From Desulfosporosinus sp. HMP52 (GTDB lineage: Bacteria; Bacillota; Desulfitobacteriia; Desulfitobacteriales; Desulfitobacteriaceae): a stretch of DNA of 64,000 nucleotides. The stretch spans positions 62,001-126,000 of the forward strand of contig NZ_JMGA01000020.1 of NCBI RefSeq assembly GCF_000765145.1, in the 5' to 3' direction. Below the pieces are notes generated by a model. The model ran no database searches, was not told the origin of the DNA, and saw only the letters and a list, made by a program, of their open reading frames with translations. The translations under genes and the position numbers were made by a program. Shown here one piece after another: positions 9,211 through 18,982 of this stretch; within the stretch, counting starts at the first letter, position 1; the number at the start of each line of letters is the position of its first letter.

Positions 9211-10473
9211 ATGCACGACGGAGATTTATATATCTGGCGAAATCTTATGGAAGATGGAACTCAGTTTCTGGGAGATGAGCAGTATCTAAAAGCGGAGAAA
9301 TACTATATTCAGGGCTTACTAAAAGCGTACGAGTTATCCGTTCCGGAAATTGTGGCATTTACTCTAAGACTTCTGGCAACGGTAAGAGTGCGGCTGGGAG
9401 ATTACGAATTTGCCGAAGCGGGCTTTAAAGAAGCTCTACGAATTTGTCAAGAGATTGAGAACGACAAAGGAATGGCTGAAGCCTGGGCGGGTTTAGCAAG
9501 TATATCCGTCAGAAAGAAGAGGCTTAAGGAAGCTGTTAACGAGTATGAACAGGCAATTGCCGTTTACCCAAAATCATCTCCTCAGCTAAGGCTTGGGATG
9601 CTTTTTGCTGACCTAGGGCAAGTCTACACAACCCTTGAAGATTGGGCTCAAGCAAAGCAATCGTATACTCAAGCCCTCAACCTCTGCCGTATACATGGAT
9701 TCCCTAAAGGGGAAGCTGAATTAAATGTTCTTTCCGGTGAATTGTGTTTTCGTCTGGGCCAGAAAAATGAAGCTTTAAGATACTTGAAGCATGCCTGTCA
9801 ACTTTTCACTCAAATAGACGATATGGTCGCATTAGCAACGACACTTCAGTATTTAGCTTTATTATATTTTGACCAAAACAAAACATTATTGGCTTTTGAA
9901 AGTCAACATAGGGCAGTCGCCCTAAGTTTAAAGTATGATTCTAAAGAGGTTTTTAGTGAAGCGTGCTTTTTCTTGAGTAAAATCGAACAGAATTTGGATA
10001 ATTTTAAAGAAGCTCGTTATTATTTAGAACTATCGGTTCTCTTTTATCCAGAACAAAATATAGATCTGGCTTTGCGTTATCAAAGTCTAGGAAACCTGCT
10101 TTTTCTTTTGATGGATTTTTCAAGATCCGAGTTGTACTATTTAAAAGCTCTAAATCTTTTTGAATTGTTCCAGGATGAACAACGTATTAACGAAGTTCAT
10201 GAATCATTAGCTCTTATAAAAGAAATGCAAGAGCAAAAAGAAGGTCTTCCAGTCTTCCAAAGTAAAAAAGATGACAAGAATAAATTGCATGGAGAATTTA
10301 CCTTGACAGCCTTGATATATTTGGCTGAGTTTTATGAGAAACGTTATAACTTCCGTGCTGCTTTGGAATGCTATTGGAAAGCTTTGAAAAGGGGGCGTGA
10401 TACAGAGAGTGAAACGGATTGGATAGAGTATAGAGTTCAGCAAGTATCCAAACGTCTGCGCAATAAGAGGTAA
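9211..10473 (+). CDS. Tetratricopeptide-repeat protein
   Basis: A soluble protein of 420 residues built almost wholly of TPR helices, with about eight repeats (for example RVRLGDYEFAEAGFKEALRI). There is no signal peptide, membrane segment or enzymatic domain. The start is the ATG at 9211 after GGAGGGG; an earlier in-frame ATG at 9157 has no site and adds 18 unlike residues. About 280 bases of non-coding DNA lie upstream with a TATAAT at 9151-9156 but no good -35. It probably scaffolds protein contacts; the partner is unknown. Confidence 0.8.
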   Translation: MHDGDLYIWRNLMEDGTQFLGDEQYLKAEKYYIQGLLKAYELSVPEIVAFTLRLLATVRVRLGDYEFAEAGFKEALRICQEIENDKGMAEAWAGLASISVRKKRLKEAVNEYEQAIAVYPKSSPQLRLGMLFADLGQVYTTLEDWAQAKQSYTQALNLCRIHGFPKGEAELNVLSGELCFRLGQKNEALRYLKHACQLFTQIDDMVALATTLQYLALLYFDQNKTLLAFESQHRAVALSLKYDSKEVFSEACFFLSKIEQNLDNFKEARYYLELSVLFYPEQNIDLALRYQSLGNLLFLLMDFSRSELYYLKALNLFELFQDEQRINEVHESLALIKEMQEQKEGLPVFQSKKDDKNKLHGEFTLTALIYLAEFYEKRYNFRAALECYWKALKRGRDTESETDWIEYRVQQVSKRLRNKR

Positions 10474-10580
10474 AAAACAAGCCTGTTTCCATATTCTTAT
10501 AAAACTAGCTTTATTAATCAAGCAAATTCAGTTAGAATAGTAATGGATAGTTGCAAAGAGGAGACAGGGGGGTAATCAAC

Positions 10581-11108
10581 ATGCGTGAAGAAGATTTGAT
10601 ACTTCTGGAATGCTTAGAAGATGTGTATCACACCTTTGAAAAGGCCTTAAAGAAGGCTCATCAGGTTCGTTCGATTCATGTCCAAAAATTTGAACAACTC
10701 CTTGTTGAGATAAGCAGTGAGAGGCGGATCTTTGAAGATATATCGATTCCAGCTCGACTTGTTGTTGAGCAACTTCTAGAGTCCCAATTTAAGGTAGGAC
10801 AGGTTGCTATAGAAGCTGAGCGGCTAAAACAATCCTTTGCCAGTGTTGCCTATGTCAAAGTCGAGGAATTCGGAATAATATCCACTAAAATCGGAGAGTT
10901 AGAAGTTTCTTGGAGAGATGGAAACTATTCTTATTATCTTTATCCAGACAAAGTAGAATTGAGAGCAACGGATGAGAAATCATCGATTAAGTTGTTTTTT
11001 TCCATATCGTTTAACCGTCAAACCCTGGAACGGTTCCCTGAAATCCTTATTTCTCCAAATGTTGTCTATATCCATCCTCAACTCGAAAAATGGATACGGA
11101 AGGTGTAA
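10581..11108 (+). CDS. Hypothetical protein upstream of cobO
   Basis: 175 residues, not recognised. The N-terminal half (residues 1-90) is charged and helical, while the C-terminal half looks like a beta-rich domain (YSYYLYPDKVELRA, IKLFFSISF). There is no signal peptide. The ATG at 10581 follows GGGGGG and is preferred to a TTG at 10551. The stop is two bases before the cobO start, so the two are very likely co-translated; nothing else ties it to corrinoids. Confidence 0.65.
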   Translation: MREEDLILLECLEDVYHTFEKALKKAHQVRSIHVQKFEQLLVEISSERRIFEDISIPARLVVEQLLESQFKVGQVAIEAERLKQSFASVAYVKVEEFGIISTKIGELEVSWRDGNYSYYLYPDKVELRATDEKSSIKLFFSISFNRQTLERFPEILISPNVVYIHPQLEKWIRKV

Positions 11109-11110
11109 AA

Positions 11111-11644
11111 ATGTCGAATCTATCTCAAGGATTAGTCCAAATATATACTGGAAATGGGAAAGGGAAGACTACAGCAGCTTTTGGCTTAGCAGTCCGGGCA
11201 GTCGGGCATGGTTTTCGAGTTTTCATTTTACAGTTTATGAAGGGGAGCAACAGTTACGGTGAGTTAGAGGGAATTAAACGGTTAAGTCCTGAATGTCAAC
11301 TCGAGCATTATGGAGGATCCGGGTGGGTGCACAAGGGAGAAAATCTTGCGGAAAATATCCTTGAGGCTAAGAAGGCACTTCAAAGAGCTCAAGAAATAGT
11401 AATTTCCGAGGATTGGGATATTGTCATTCTAGACGAAATACTCAATGCAATTTGGTTTGAACTTATTCCGGAAGAAGAAGTTGCTGAACTAATTGATAAG
11501 AAACCAGCTAATATGGAACTGATCTTGACAGGAAGAAACGCTTCCCAGTCTCTGATAGAAAAGGCGGATTTGGTAACAGAAATGGTGCCCCTAAAACATC
11601 CCTATGAAAAAGGAATTAGATCCCGTAAAGGAATAGAATATTAA
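11111..11644 (+). CDS. cobO: Cob(I)yrinic acid a,c-diamide adenosyltransferase
   Basis: CobA/BtuR/CobO-type enzyme that adds the 5'-deoxyadenosyl group to the cobalt of corrinoids, using ATP in the cytoplasm. It is 178 residues long with the P-loop GNGKGKTT at residues 14-21, and VILDEILNAI matches the family's Walker B-like stretch. The C-terminus ends with HPYEKGIRSRKGIEY, also typical. The ATG at 11111 follows GGAAGG. No other cobalamin genes are in the window. It is closed by a hairpin terminator. Confidence 0.92.
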   Translation: MSNLSQGLVQIYTGNGKGKTTAAFGLAVRAVGHGFRVFILQFMKGSNSYGELEGIKRLSPECQLEHYGGSGWVHKGENLAENILEAKKALQRAQEIVISEDWDIVILDEILNAIWFELIPEEEVAELIDKKPANMELILTGRNASQSLIEKADLVTEMVPLKHPYEKGIRSRKGIEY

Positions 11645-11647
11645 AAG

Positions 11648-11690
11648 GACATCTCTTGAGATAAAGTCATCTCTTGAGATGTCTTTTTTA
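11648..11690 (+). terminator. Terminator after cobO
   Basis: GACATCTC and GAGATGTC pair around a loop that itself contains a near copy of the arm, followed by TCTTTTTT. It begins 4 bases after the cobO stop. Confidence 0.85.
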
Positions 11691-11794
11691 ATTAAGTATA
11701 CACAGTGGTTCAATGACTTATATTCTTCGACAAAGCATATACATAGATATTATCCCGACAAGTCTTGTTGATTGTTAGTGAAGGGAGGGCTACT

Positions 11795-13696
11795 ATGGAA
11801 GTCATTAAATGGTTGCGTGAATATCGCGAAGTAGAGGCTGCACTGGCCTGGAGTGGTACGTTTGCTGATTACTTGCAAATGGTCACAAAAAACCCAAAAT
11901 TGGCCCTGCATGCCCATGCTCGAATCTATGAGATGATCAAAGCCGCCGGGGTTGAAACGATTGGGGATCAGAAGACGTATAAATTCTTTGACAAAGAGCT
12001 TTTTGGACTGGATAAGACGTTAGAGAAGCTGATTGAGGAGTATTTTCATAGTGCAGCGAAGCGCTTAGATGTTCGTAAACGGATTTTACTGTTAATGGGG
12101 CCTGTAAGCGGTGGGAAATCGACTATTGTCAGCTTATTGAAAAGAGGACTTGAAGAATACACGAGAACAGAGGAAGGAGCGGTCTATGCCATCGATGGGT
12201 GTCCTATGCATGAAGATCCCTTGCATTTGTTGCCAGTATCTTTACGTCAACAATTTGAAGATACCTACGGGATACGTATTGAAGGAAATCTATGCCCCGT
12301 TTGCCGCCTGCGTCTGGATGAAGAGTTTGCCGGGGAGGTCGAAGGCTTTCCAATAAAGAGAATCTTGTTTTCGGAGGAGCAACGGGTCGGTGTAGGAACC
12401 TTTACTCCCTCCGATCCTAAATCTCAAGATATCGCAGACTTGACAGGAAGCATTGACTTTTCTTCGATCACAGAATATGGGTCAGAGTCTGATCCTCGTG
12501 CCTATCGATTCGATGGTGAGCTTAATAAGGCCAACAGAGGGCTTATGGAGTTTCAAGAAATGCTAAAGTCAGACGAGAAGTTTCTTTGGAATCTTTTAAG
12601 TCTTTCCCAAGAAGGAAATTTCAAAGCAGGTCGTTTTGCCTTGATTTCCGCGGATGAGCTGGTAATCGCGCATACGAATGAGAATGAATATCGTGCGTTT
12701 ATTGGAAACAAGAAAAATGAAGCTTTACAATCACGGATAATTGTTATGCCAATTCCATACAATCTGCGGGTGAGTGATGAAGTAAAAATTTATGAAAAAT
12801 TAATTAGCCAAAGTGATATCAGAAACGTACATCTGGCACCACACAGTCTATGGGCCACGTCTGTGTTTAGTGTTCTTTCAAGGTTAAAACCTTCAAAGAA
12901 GCAGGGTATGGATTTGGTAAAGAAGCTGCGTATTTATGATGGTGAGGATGTTGAGGGATTTAATCAAAAAGATATTAAAGAACTGACTATGGAAGGGGAA
13001 GAACTGGCCGAAGGTATGAGCGGTGTAGATCCGCGTTATGTTATTAACCGAATATCAACTGCTTTAATTCGTGATGAGCATAAGTGTATTAATGCCCTAG
13101 ATATATTACGAGCTTTGAAAGATGGGTTATCTCAGCATACTTCAATTATGAAGGAAGAAAAAGAAAACCTTTTGAATCTCATTGCTGTAGCAAGGCGTGA
13201 ATATGATGAAATGGCTAAAAAGGAAGTTCAGAAGGCTTTTGTATATGCTTATGAAGAATCAGCCAAATCACTTTTGAATAATTATCTGGATAATGTTGAA
13301 GCCTTCTGTAATTCTACAAAAATATACGATACCATTACCGGGGAAGAAATGGCACCTGATGAACAACTTATGCGCAGTATTGAAGAACAAATAGGCGTAT
13401 CAGAAAATGCTAAGAAAACCTTTAGAGAAGAAATACTAATTCGCATTTCAATGTATGCCAGAAAAGGCAGAACCTTTGGGTATGAATCTCATGAGCGTCT
13501 GAAAGAAGCTATCGAAAAGAAATTATTTGCCGACCTTAAGGATATAGTGAAAATTACCACTTCAGTATCTCATCCTGATCAGGAACAGCTGAGGAGAATT
13601 AACAATGTTATGGATAGACTTGTTAAAGAACATGGATACTGTTCTATCTGTGCCAATGAGATTGTCAAATATGTTGGAGCCCTCCTTAACCGGTAG
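11795..13696 (+). CDS. prkA: PrkA family serine protein kinase
   Basis: 633 residues, the normal length for PrkA/YeaG. An AAA-like PrkA_N domain carries the P-loop GPVSGGKST at residues 102-110, and the C-terminal half holds the kinase-like PrkA domain. PrkA is an early sporulation protein in Bacillus, and its Escherichia counterpart YeaG acts in starvation responses. The ATG at 11795 follows GGGAGGG; the earlier TTG at 11765 has no such site. It heads a three-gene run with yhbH (17 bases on) and spoVR, which is the standard arrangement. Confidence 0.93.
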   Translation: MEVIKWLREYREVEAALAWSGTFADYLQMVTKNPKLALHAHARIYEMIKAAGVETIGDQKTYKFFDKELFGLDKTLEKLIEEYFHSAAKRLDVRKRILLLMGPVSGGKSTIVSLLKRGLEEYTRTEEGAVYAIDGCPMHEDPLHLLPVSLRQQFEDTYGIRIEGNLCPVCRLRLDEEFAGEVEGFPIKRILFSEEQRVGVGTFTPSDPKSQDIADLTGSIDFSSITEYGSESDPRAYRFDGELNKANRGLMEFQEMLKSDEKFLWNLLSLSQEGNFKAGRFALISADELVIAHTNENEYRAFIGNKKNEALQSRIIVMPIPYNLRVSDEVKIYEKLISQSDIRNVHLAPHSLWATSVFSVLSRLKPSKKQGMDLVKKLRIYDGEDVEGFNQKDIKELTMEGEELAEGMSGVDPRYVINRISTALIRDEHKCINALDILRALKDGLSQHTSIMKEEKENLLNLIAVARREYDEMAKKEVQKAFVYAYEESAKSLLNNYLDNVEAFCNSTKIYDTITGEEMAPDEQLMRSIEEQIGVSENAKKTFREEILIRISMYARKGRTFGYESHERLKEAIEKKLFADLKDIVKITTSVSHPDQEQLRRINNVMDRLVKEHGYCSICANEIVKYVGALLNR

Positions 13697-13713
13697 AGAG
13701 GATAGGGATTTGT

Positions 13714-14853
13714 ATGGCGGATGACATTATTATAAGCCGAGATGACTGGAGTTTGCATCGCAAAGGACATCTGGATCAATCAAGGCATAAGGAGAAAGTG
13801 GAGGAAGTCATTAAGCAACAAATGGGAGATTTGATTGTCGATGAAAGCATAATTCTATCTGATGGAAAAAAGAACACAAAGATTCCCATGCGGTCATTAG
13901 AAGAATTTCGCTTTAGGTATGACTTTAATAAGCAAAACCACACCGGACAAGGCAGTAAAAAGATGGCTCCGGGGGATATCTTAGGACGGGAACAAGCTGC
14001 CGGCAAAGGAAGGGGTAAGGGCAGTGGAGCAGGCGAAGAACCAGGACAGGATATTTATGAAGCAGAAGTTTCCTATGAAGATCTGGCAAATATATTATTT
14101 GAAGAATTAAGACTGCCTAATCTTGATGATAAGAAACGGCCACTCATTGCTCATGATCGTCCGGAATTCAATGATGTACGTAAAAAAGGATTGATGGCTA
14201 ACGTTGATAAAAAACGTACCTTACTTGAAAGTATCAAGAGGCAGGCCTTTTCTAAGAAGCTGGATAAAGATAAGAAAATAAAGATTACTCCAGAAGATCT
14301 GAGGTTTAAGACTTGGGAGACTCGCCCGAATTTTGAGACCAATGCAGTTATCTTAGCAATGATGGATACATCCGGATCAATGGGCCAGTTTGAAAAGTAT
14401 ATTTCCAGAACCTTCTTTTTCTGGATGGTGCGTTTTCTTCGCTTAAAATATGAAAACGTAGAAATGCGTTTTCTGGCACATCATACTGAAGCAAAAGAAG
14501 TTACCGAGGAAGAGTTTTTTACTCGGGGTGAAAGCGGTGGTACTCGTTGCTCATCCGTCTATAAGTTTGCACTGGATCTAATTGAAAAGGATTATCCTCC
14601 AGCTCACTACAATATTTATCCGGTTCATTTTACGGATGGGGATAACATTGGCTCAGATAATTCCAGAGCATTGACACTGATGAAGAATTTGGTTGAAGTA
14701 AGTCAGGTTGTCGGATATGGAGAGATCTTAAGAACCCATTATTCAAGTACACTTATGTCCACCTTAAAGCGTATATCAGACCCGAAACTGCGTTTAGTAA
14801 CGATTAGGGATCGTAACGAAGTATATGATGCACTCAAAACAGTTTTCTCTTAA
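13714..14853 (+). CDS. yhbH: Sporulation protein YhbH (DUF444)
   Basis: 379 residues matching the YhbH/YeaH family. A long charged N-terminal part includes a Gly/Lys-rich linker (about residues 85-110). A von Willebrand A-like fold follows, with the MIDAS motif DTSGS at residues 218-222. It sits between prkA and spoVR, as its relatives do in many spore-formers and proteobacteria. Its biochemical role is not established; a metal-dependent adhesion-type contact with PrkA or SpoVR is only inference from the conserved trio. Confidence 0.92.
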   Translation: MADDIIISRDDWSLHRKGHLDQSRHKEKVEEVIKQQMGDLIVDESIILSDGKKNTKIPMRSLEEFRFRYDFNKQNHTGQGSKKMAPGDILGREQAAGKGRGKGSGAGEEPGQDIYEAEVSYEDLANILFEELRLPNLDDKKRPLIAHDRPEFNDVRKKGLMANVDKKRTLLESIKRQAFSKKLDKDKKIKITPEDLRFKTWETRPNFETNAVILAMMDTSGSMGQFEKYISRTFFFWMVRFLRLKYENVEMRFLAHHTEAKEVTEEEFFTRGESGGTRCSSVYKFALDLIEKDYPPAHYNIYPVHFTDGDNIGSDNSRALTLMKNLVEVSQVVGYGEILRTHYSSTLMSTLKRISDPKLRLVTIRDRNEVYDALKTVFS

Positions 14854-14912
14854 ATTAGCTCCGCTCAGGTAAAGTTGATTTAGTCTAATGACAGTATACG
14901 AGGGGGGGAGTC

Positions 14913-16376
14913 ATGGACAGTGAGATGGAAGCCTTAAGTAAGGCAGCACAAGAGATTGCCCAAGTGGCACGAGGCATGGGGCTTGATTTCTACTCGGTGA
15001 ATTTTGAAATCGTTCCAGCGGAAGCATTGTATACATTTGGAGCTTATGGGATGCCCGTTCGTTTTACTCATTGGAGTTTTGGTAAAGCCTTTTATAAAAT
15101 GAAAATGCAGTATGATTTGAACCTTAGCCGAATCTATGAATTAGTTGTTAATACCAATCCAGCCTATGCCTTCTTGTTAGAGGGAAATCGATTCGTACAG
15201 AATAAACTTGTTATTGGGCACGTTTATGCTCATGTCGATTTCTTTAAGCATAATCACTATTTTTCAAGAACCCCTAAGGATATGGTTGAACGTATGAGTG
15301 CTCATGCAGAGAGAATCCACGACTATGAGATAAAGTATGGTAGAGACAAAGTTGAGAAGTTCATGGATGCAGTCTTGGCAATTCAAGAGCATGTAGATTA
15401 TCGAGCCCATATCGGCCCGCTACAAGAATTTGAGAATCTAGGTAAGCTTGAGCGAATGAGTGAGAGGCAGCTTTTTAATCAAATGGGGTGTCAAGGCAAC
15501 TGTGACAAAGGAGTTGTTAAAAGTCTTGGGAAGGGAAATTCTGTTAAGCAGACTAAGAAGGGCGTTGCCTCACCTTATGAAGATTTGTGGGAAGACCTGT
15601 CAAGAGATGACTCTGGTGTTGATTCGCCTCATGAATTTGAAGACTTACTGTTATACTTGATTAAATTTGCCCCAGGTCTTGAGCATTGGCAAAAAGATAT
15701 CGTAAGTATTATTCGAGAAGAATCACTTTATTTTTATCCGCAAATTGAGACTAAAATAATGAATGAAGGTTGGGCAACTTTCTGGCACGCAAGAATCATG
15801 CGAGAACTCAGTCTTACAGACTCTGAAGCAATTGAATTTGCGTTAATGCATAGTCAGGTTGTTCAGCCTTCGCGCTTAGGCTTAAATCCTTACTACTTGG
15901 GAGTCAAGATTTGGGAACATTTAGCCGAAAAGAGATCTATCTCTGAACTTTTTGAACTACGTGAGATCGAAAACGACCTTTCTTTCATTAGAAATCACCT
16001 CAGCAAAGAATTAGTCGAGGATCTGAATCTATTCAACTATCGTAAAGTTGGTGCTCATTGGCAGGTTACTGAAAACGAATGGGAGAAGGTTCGTGATAAT
16101 CTTGTCAAACAATTAGTTAACGGAGGACATCCTCGGATTGTTGTTATTGAAAGAGATTTTGAAGGTAAAGGGGGGCTATTGCTAAAACACTGTCATGAAG
16201 GGGTTGATTTAGATATAATTTATCTCGAGAAAACTTTAGCGTTAGTACAATTTCTCTGGGGAAAATCAGTCGCCCTTGAAACTGTAGTCGATAACAAGAA
16301 ATTCATTTATGAATCATCCAACGGGATGGTAAGCCGTCGTTTAGCATCAAAAAGTGAAGAAAATAACGGTAAATAG
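14913..16376 (+). CDS. spoVR: SpoVR family protein
   Basis: 487 residues, the family's length. Features seen include FGKAFYKMK, the histidine-rich QNKLVIGHVYAHVDFFKHN segment and NEGWATFWH, all characteristic of SpoVR/YcgB. SpoVR affects spore cortex formation in Bacillus. The ATG follows GAGGGGGGG with good spacing. It is the last gene of the prkA-yhbH-spoVR unit and is followed by a hairpin terminator. Residues about 195-235 form a Lys/Gly/Ser-rich stretch that may be a flexible insert. Confidence 0.92.
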   Translation: MDSEMEALSKAAQEIAQVARGMGLDFYSVNFEIVPAEALYTFGAYGMPVRFTHWSFGKAFYKMKMQYDLNLSRIYELVVNTNPAYAFLLEGNRFVQNKLVIGHVYAHVDFFKHNHYFSRTPKDMVERMSAHAERIHDYEIKYGRDKVEKFMDAVLAIQEHVDYRAHIGPLQEFENLGKLERMSERQLFNQMGCQGNCDKGVVKSLGKGNSVKQTKKGVASPYEDLWEDLSRDDSGVDSPHEFEDLLLYLIKFAPGLEHWQKDIVSIIREESLYFYPQIETKIMNEGWATFWHARIMRELSLTDSEAIEFALMHSQVVQPSRLGLNPYYLGVKIWEHLAEKRSISELFELREIENDLSFIRNHLSKELVEDLNLFNYRKVGAHWQVTENEWEKVRDNLVKQLVNGGHPRIVVIERDFEGKGGLLLKHCHEGVDLDIIYLEKTLALVQFLWGKSVALETVVDNKKFIYESSNGMVSRRLASKSEENNGK

Positions 16377-16407
16377 CTATAAAAAGGAGAAACTTAATCA
16401 AATTGAA

Positions 16408-16436
16408 ACAGATGCTAGAAATAGCGTCTGTTTTTA
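16408..16436 (+). terminator. Terminator after spoVR
   Basis: ACAGATGCTA-gaaa-TAGCGTCTGT with one G-T pair, followed by TTTTT; 31 bases after the stop. Confidence 0.85.
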
Positions 16437-16713
16437 TTCATAAATAAAGGATTTTAACCACCTAAGGTAGAATTTACTTAGATAAATTCTCTTAGCCTTG
16501 AGGAAAAAAATGTCTGAAGAAAGCAAGTGTTATTCATGATAAGATTAGATGGCTAAGAGTTAAGGTATATGGTAAAATACCCACGGACATAAGTATTATT
16601 TAAATAAGCTAATTTGTGATAATTGTCTTAAGCTCATAATAGTCGTGACAGTTTAGAATAAACTATGCCCTAAAATTTACCTAGGGTAATATGGTGGGGA
16701 AAGTAGGTAGGGC
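16437..16713. other. Non-coding stretch before the DedA gene
   Basis: About 280 AT-rich bases. The only features are short palindromes (GTTTA-gaa-TAAAC near 16650) and a TAAAAT near 16672 that lacks a -35 at normal spacing. I see no gene, tRNA or known RNA motif here. Confidence 0.4.
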
Positions 16714-17328
16714 ATGCAAGGGTTAGAACAGAATTTAATTGACATAATTTATCATTTTCGGTATATTGGTTTATTTGTTTTACTTACCTGTGGTTTAGTT
16801 GGGGTTCCTGTCCCAGACGAATTCCTGATGACTTTTAGTGGTTTTCAGACCTCTCTAGGAAGAATGGATTTTGGAAAAACACTTATGGTTGCTACCTTTG
16901 GGAGTTTTCTCGGAATGATTTTAAGTTATTGGATAGGAAGGAGATTAGGTATTCCCTTCTTACATAAAGTCGCTCCCTATCTTCATATCAATGAAAAGAA
17001 GATTGCTAGAGCTGAGGGATGGTTTCAGTGTTATGGTGACAGGCTAATTGTCATTGGCTACTTCTTTCCTGGATTTCGTCACTTTACAGCATACTTCTCA
17101 GGGATGAGTAAGCTGAATTTTGGAAGGTATGTTATCTTGGCTGCCACTGGGGCTTTTATCTGGTCTTTAACCTTTATCTCGTTAGGAAGAATTCTTGGCG
17201 TGCATTGGCAGAAGATCACCCATATCTTACACCATTACTTGGCAAGGAGCGGAATTGTATTAGCAATCATTGTGTTCTTGATCTATCTCTATAGTCAAAA
17301 ACGTGGGAGGACAAGCCGTACTAACTAA
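16714..17328 (+). CDS. DedA/VTT-domain membrane protein
   Basis: 204 residues with the SNARE-associated (VTT) fold. GVPVPDEFLM is at the N-terminus, YWIGRRLG in the middle and the conserved FFPGFRHFTAYFSG motif at about residues 110-123; there are five hydrophobic segments. DedA proteins are linked to lipid (undecaprenyl phosphate or phospholipid) flipping and to membrane homeostasis. It is a single-gene unit. Confidence 0.88.
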   Translation: MQGLEQNLIDIIYHFRYIGLFVLLTCGLVGVPVPDEFLMTFSGFQTSLGRMDFGKTLMVATFGSFLGMILSYWIGRRLGIPFLHKVAPYLHINEKKIARAEGWFQCYGDRLIVIGYFFPGFRHFTAYFSGMSKLNFGRYVILAATGAFIWSLTFISLGRILGVHWQKITHILHHYLARSGIVLAIIVFLIYLYSQKRGRTSRTN

Positions 17329-17414
17329 AATATTTTCCATACATTAGGGAAACTCTAATTCCAGTGGTATAATATACAATGGAAAATATCCAAAACATAA
17401 AGGAGGTCACTGGG

Positions 17415-17927
17415 GTGACAAACGAAACTCAAGATCAAGCAAAAGAAAATCCAATAGTAATCATCGAAATGGAAAACAACAACACGATTAAAATTGAACT
17501 TTATCCATCAATAGCGCCTGAAACTGTTGAAAATTTCATAACCCTTGTTTCTGAAGGCTTTTACGATGGACTAATTTTCCATCGATGTATACCAGGCTTT
17601 ATGATTCAAGGAGGAGACCCGAATGGCACTGGTATGGGTGGAAGTAAAAAGACTATTCGTGGAGAGTTTACCGGTAATGGCTTTAAAAACGACTTGAGAC
17701 ATGATCGTGGCGTAATATCTATGGCTCGTACTTCAGCTCCTAATTCTGCAAGTTCCCAGTTCTTTATTGTAGTTAAGGGTGCAACTCATTTAGATGGACA
17801 ATATGCATCTTTTGGGAAAGTCATCGAAGGTATGGAGGAAGTCGATCGTATTGTCAACGCCCCGAGAGATAGATCTGACAAACCTCTGGAAGATCAAAGG
17901 ATGAAAAAAGTTACAATTCAAGCTTAA
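17415..17927 (+). CDS. Peptidyl-prolyl cis-trans isomerase, cyclophilin type
   Basis: Cytoplasmic cyclophilin of 170 residues. It has the family motifs FHRCIPGFMIQGGDP, FKNDLRHDRGVISMAR and SSQFFI; the catalytic Arg lies in FHR. The start is the GTG at 17415, which follows AAGGAGGT by 8 bases, rather than the ATG at 17379 that precedes that ribosome site. It accelerates proline isomerisation during folding. It is a single gene with its own terminator. Confidence 0.92.
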   Translation: MTNETQDQAKENPIVIIEMENNNTIKIELYPSIAPETVENFITLVSEGFYDGLIFHRCIPGFMIQGGDPNGTGMGGSKKTIRGEFTGNGFKNDLRHDRGVISMARTSAPNSASSQFFIVVKGATHLDGQYASFGKVIEGMEEVDRIVNAPRDRSDKPLEDQRMKKVTIQA

Positions 17928-17964
17928 GTATAAAGTGAATTGTTTTGAGTGATTCTATACCATA

Positions 17965-17992
17965 AGAGGAGGGCTTGCCCTCTTCTTTCTAT
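17965..17992 (+). terminator. Terminator after the cyclophilin gene
   Basis: AGAGGAGGG-cttg-CCCTCTTCT, nine pairs with one G-T, followed by TTCTAT. The T tail is short. Confidence 0.65.
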
Positions 17993-18069
17993 ATCTAATT
18001 TAATCAAGTTAACAGTCTATGCTGCCATACTCAAGGTTTGTTGAAGTTCACTCAGGATAGAGGTGCAAT

Positions 18070-18966
18070 ATGTTAGATTTGATGCGGTTGTTTGGACAGG
18101 TAGTCGAAGAACAGAGTTTTACTGTTGTAGCGCGAAAATTAGGGATCAGTCAACCTGCTGTTTCAAACCAAATCAGAGCTTTTGAAGAAAAACTTGGTGT
18201 CAAGTTACTTTATCGAAAAGGTAAGGGATTTGCTCTTACCCCGGAAGGAGAGACGGTATATCGTCATACCTTGCACATGCTTGATGAATGGTCAGAGCTT
18301 ATGCGTGAAATTGGAGATTCAGAAATACTGATGAGTGGAAAAGTACATATTGGGGCTTCTCACATTCCAGGTGAATATTTACTTCCGGTATATTTATCCG
18401 AATTTCGTAAGCTTTATCCAGAGATCAAATTCAAACTATCTATAGGGGACAGCTTGGAGATGGCAGAAAAGGTACTTGCCCATGAAGTGGATTTTGCTGT
18501 AGTTGGGGCAATATTTGATACTGAAAAATTAACCTCCGAATTTTGGATGAAAGATGAATTGGGTTTTGTAGTATCTTGCCAACATCCGTTAAGTACTAGT
18601 GAATCCATTGATCTTGATTCCATAAAAGGAGATCCTATGATAATTCGCGAGACAGGATCGGGACATCGACGTACATTTGAAGAAGCTCTGGCTAAACGAG
18701 ATTTAGATCTCAATGACTTCAATATTGCTTTAGAAGTTGGAAGTACTGAATCTGTTAAAAATGCAGTTCGTTCGGGTATAGGCTATTCATTTCTTTCAAA
18801 ACATGCACTTGAATCTTGCGAAAAACAAGGGATTAAGTGGGCTAAGGTTAAAGGCTTGAATATTGAACGCGGCTTTTATCTTTTAACCCGCCGTAGTAAA
18901 CCCTTAACAGTTATTGCTGGTGAATGCTATAGATATTTAGCGGATCAGAGGCCAGACAAGGATTAA
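18070..18966 (+). CDS. LysR family transcriptional regulator
   Basis: 298 residues. The N-terminal winged helix (residues 1-60) reads SFTVVARKLGISQPAVSNQIRAFEEKLG, and the LysR substrate-binding domain starts near residue 90. The overall form resembles CysB/CysL-type regulators of sulfur or selenium metabolism, but no target can be assigned. Its stop is 16 bases before the DnaA-like gene, which follows on the same strand, so the two may be co-transcribed. Confidence 0.9.
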   Translation: MLDLMRLFGQVVEEQSFTVVARKLGISQPAVSNQIRAFEEKLGVKLLYRKGKGFALTPEGETVYRHTLHMLDEWSELMREIGDSEILMSGKVHIGASHIPGEYLLPVYLSEFRKLYPEIKFKLSIGDSLEMAEKVLAHEVDFAVVGAIFDTEKLTSEFWMKDELGFVVSCQHPLSTSESIDLDSIKGDPMIIRETGSGHRRTFEEALAKRDLDLNDFNIALEVGSTESVKNAVRSGIGYSFLSKHALESCEKQGIKWAKVKGLNIERGFYLLTRRSKPLTVIAGECYRYLADQRPDKD

Positions 18967-18982
18967 TAAAGGAGAGGCTAGC

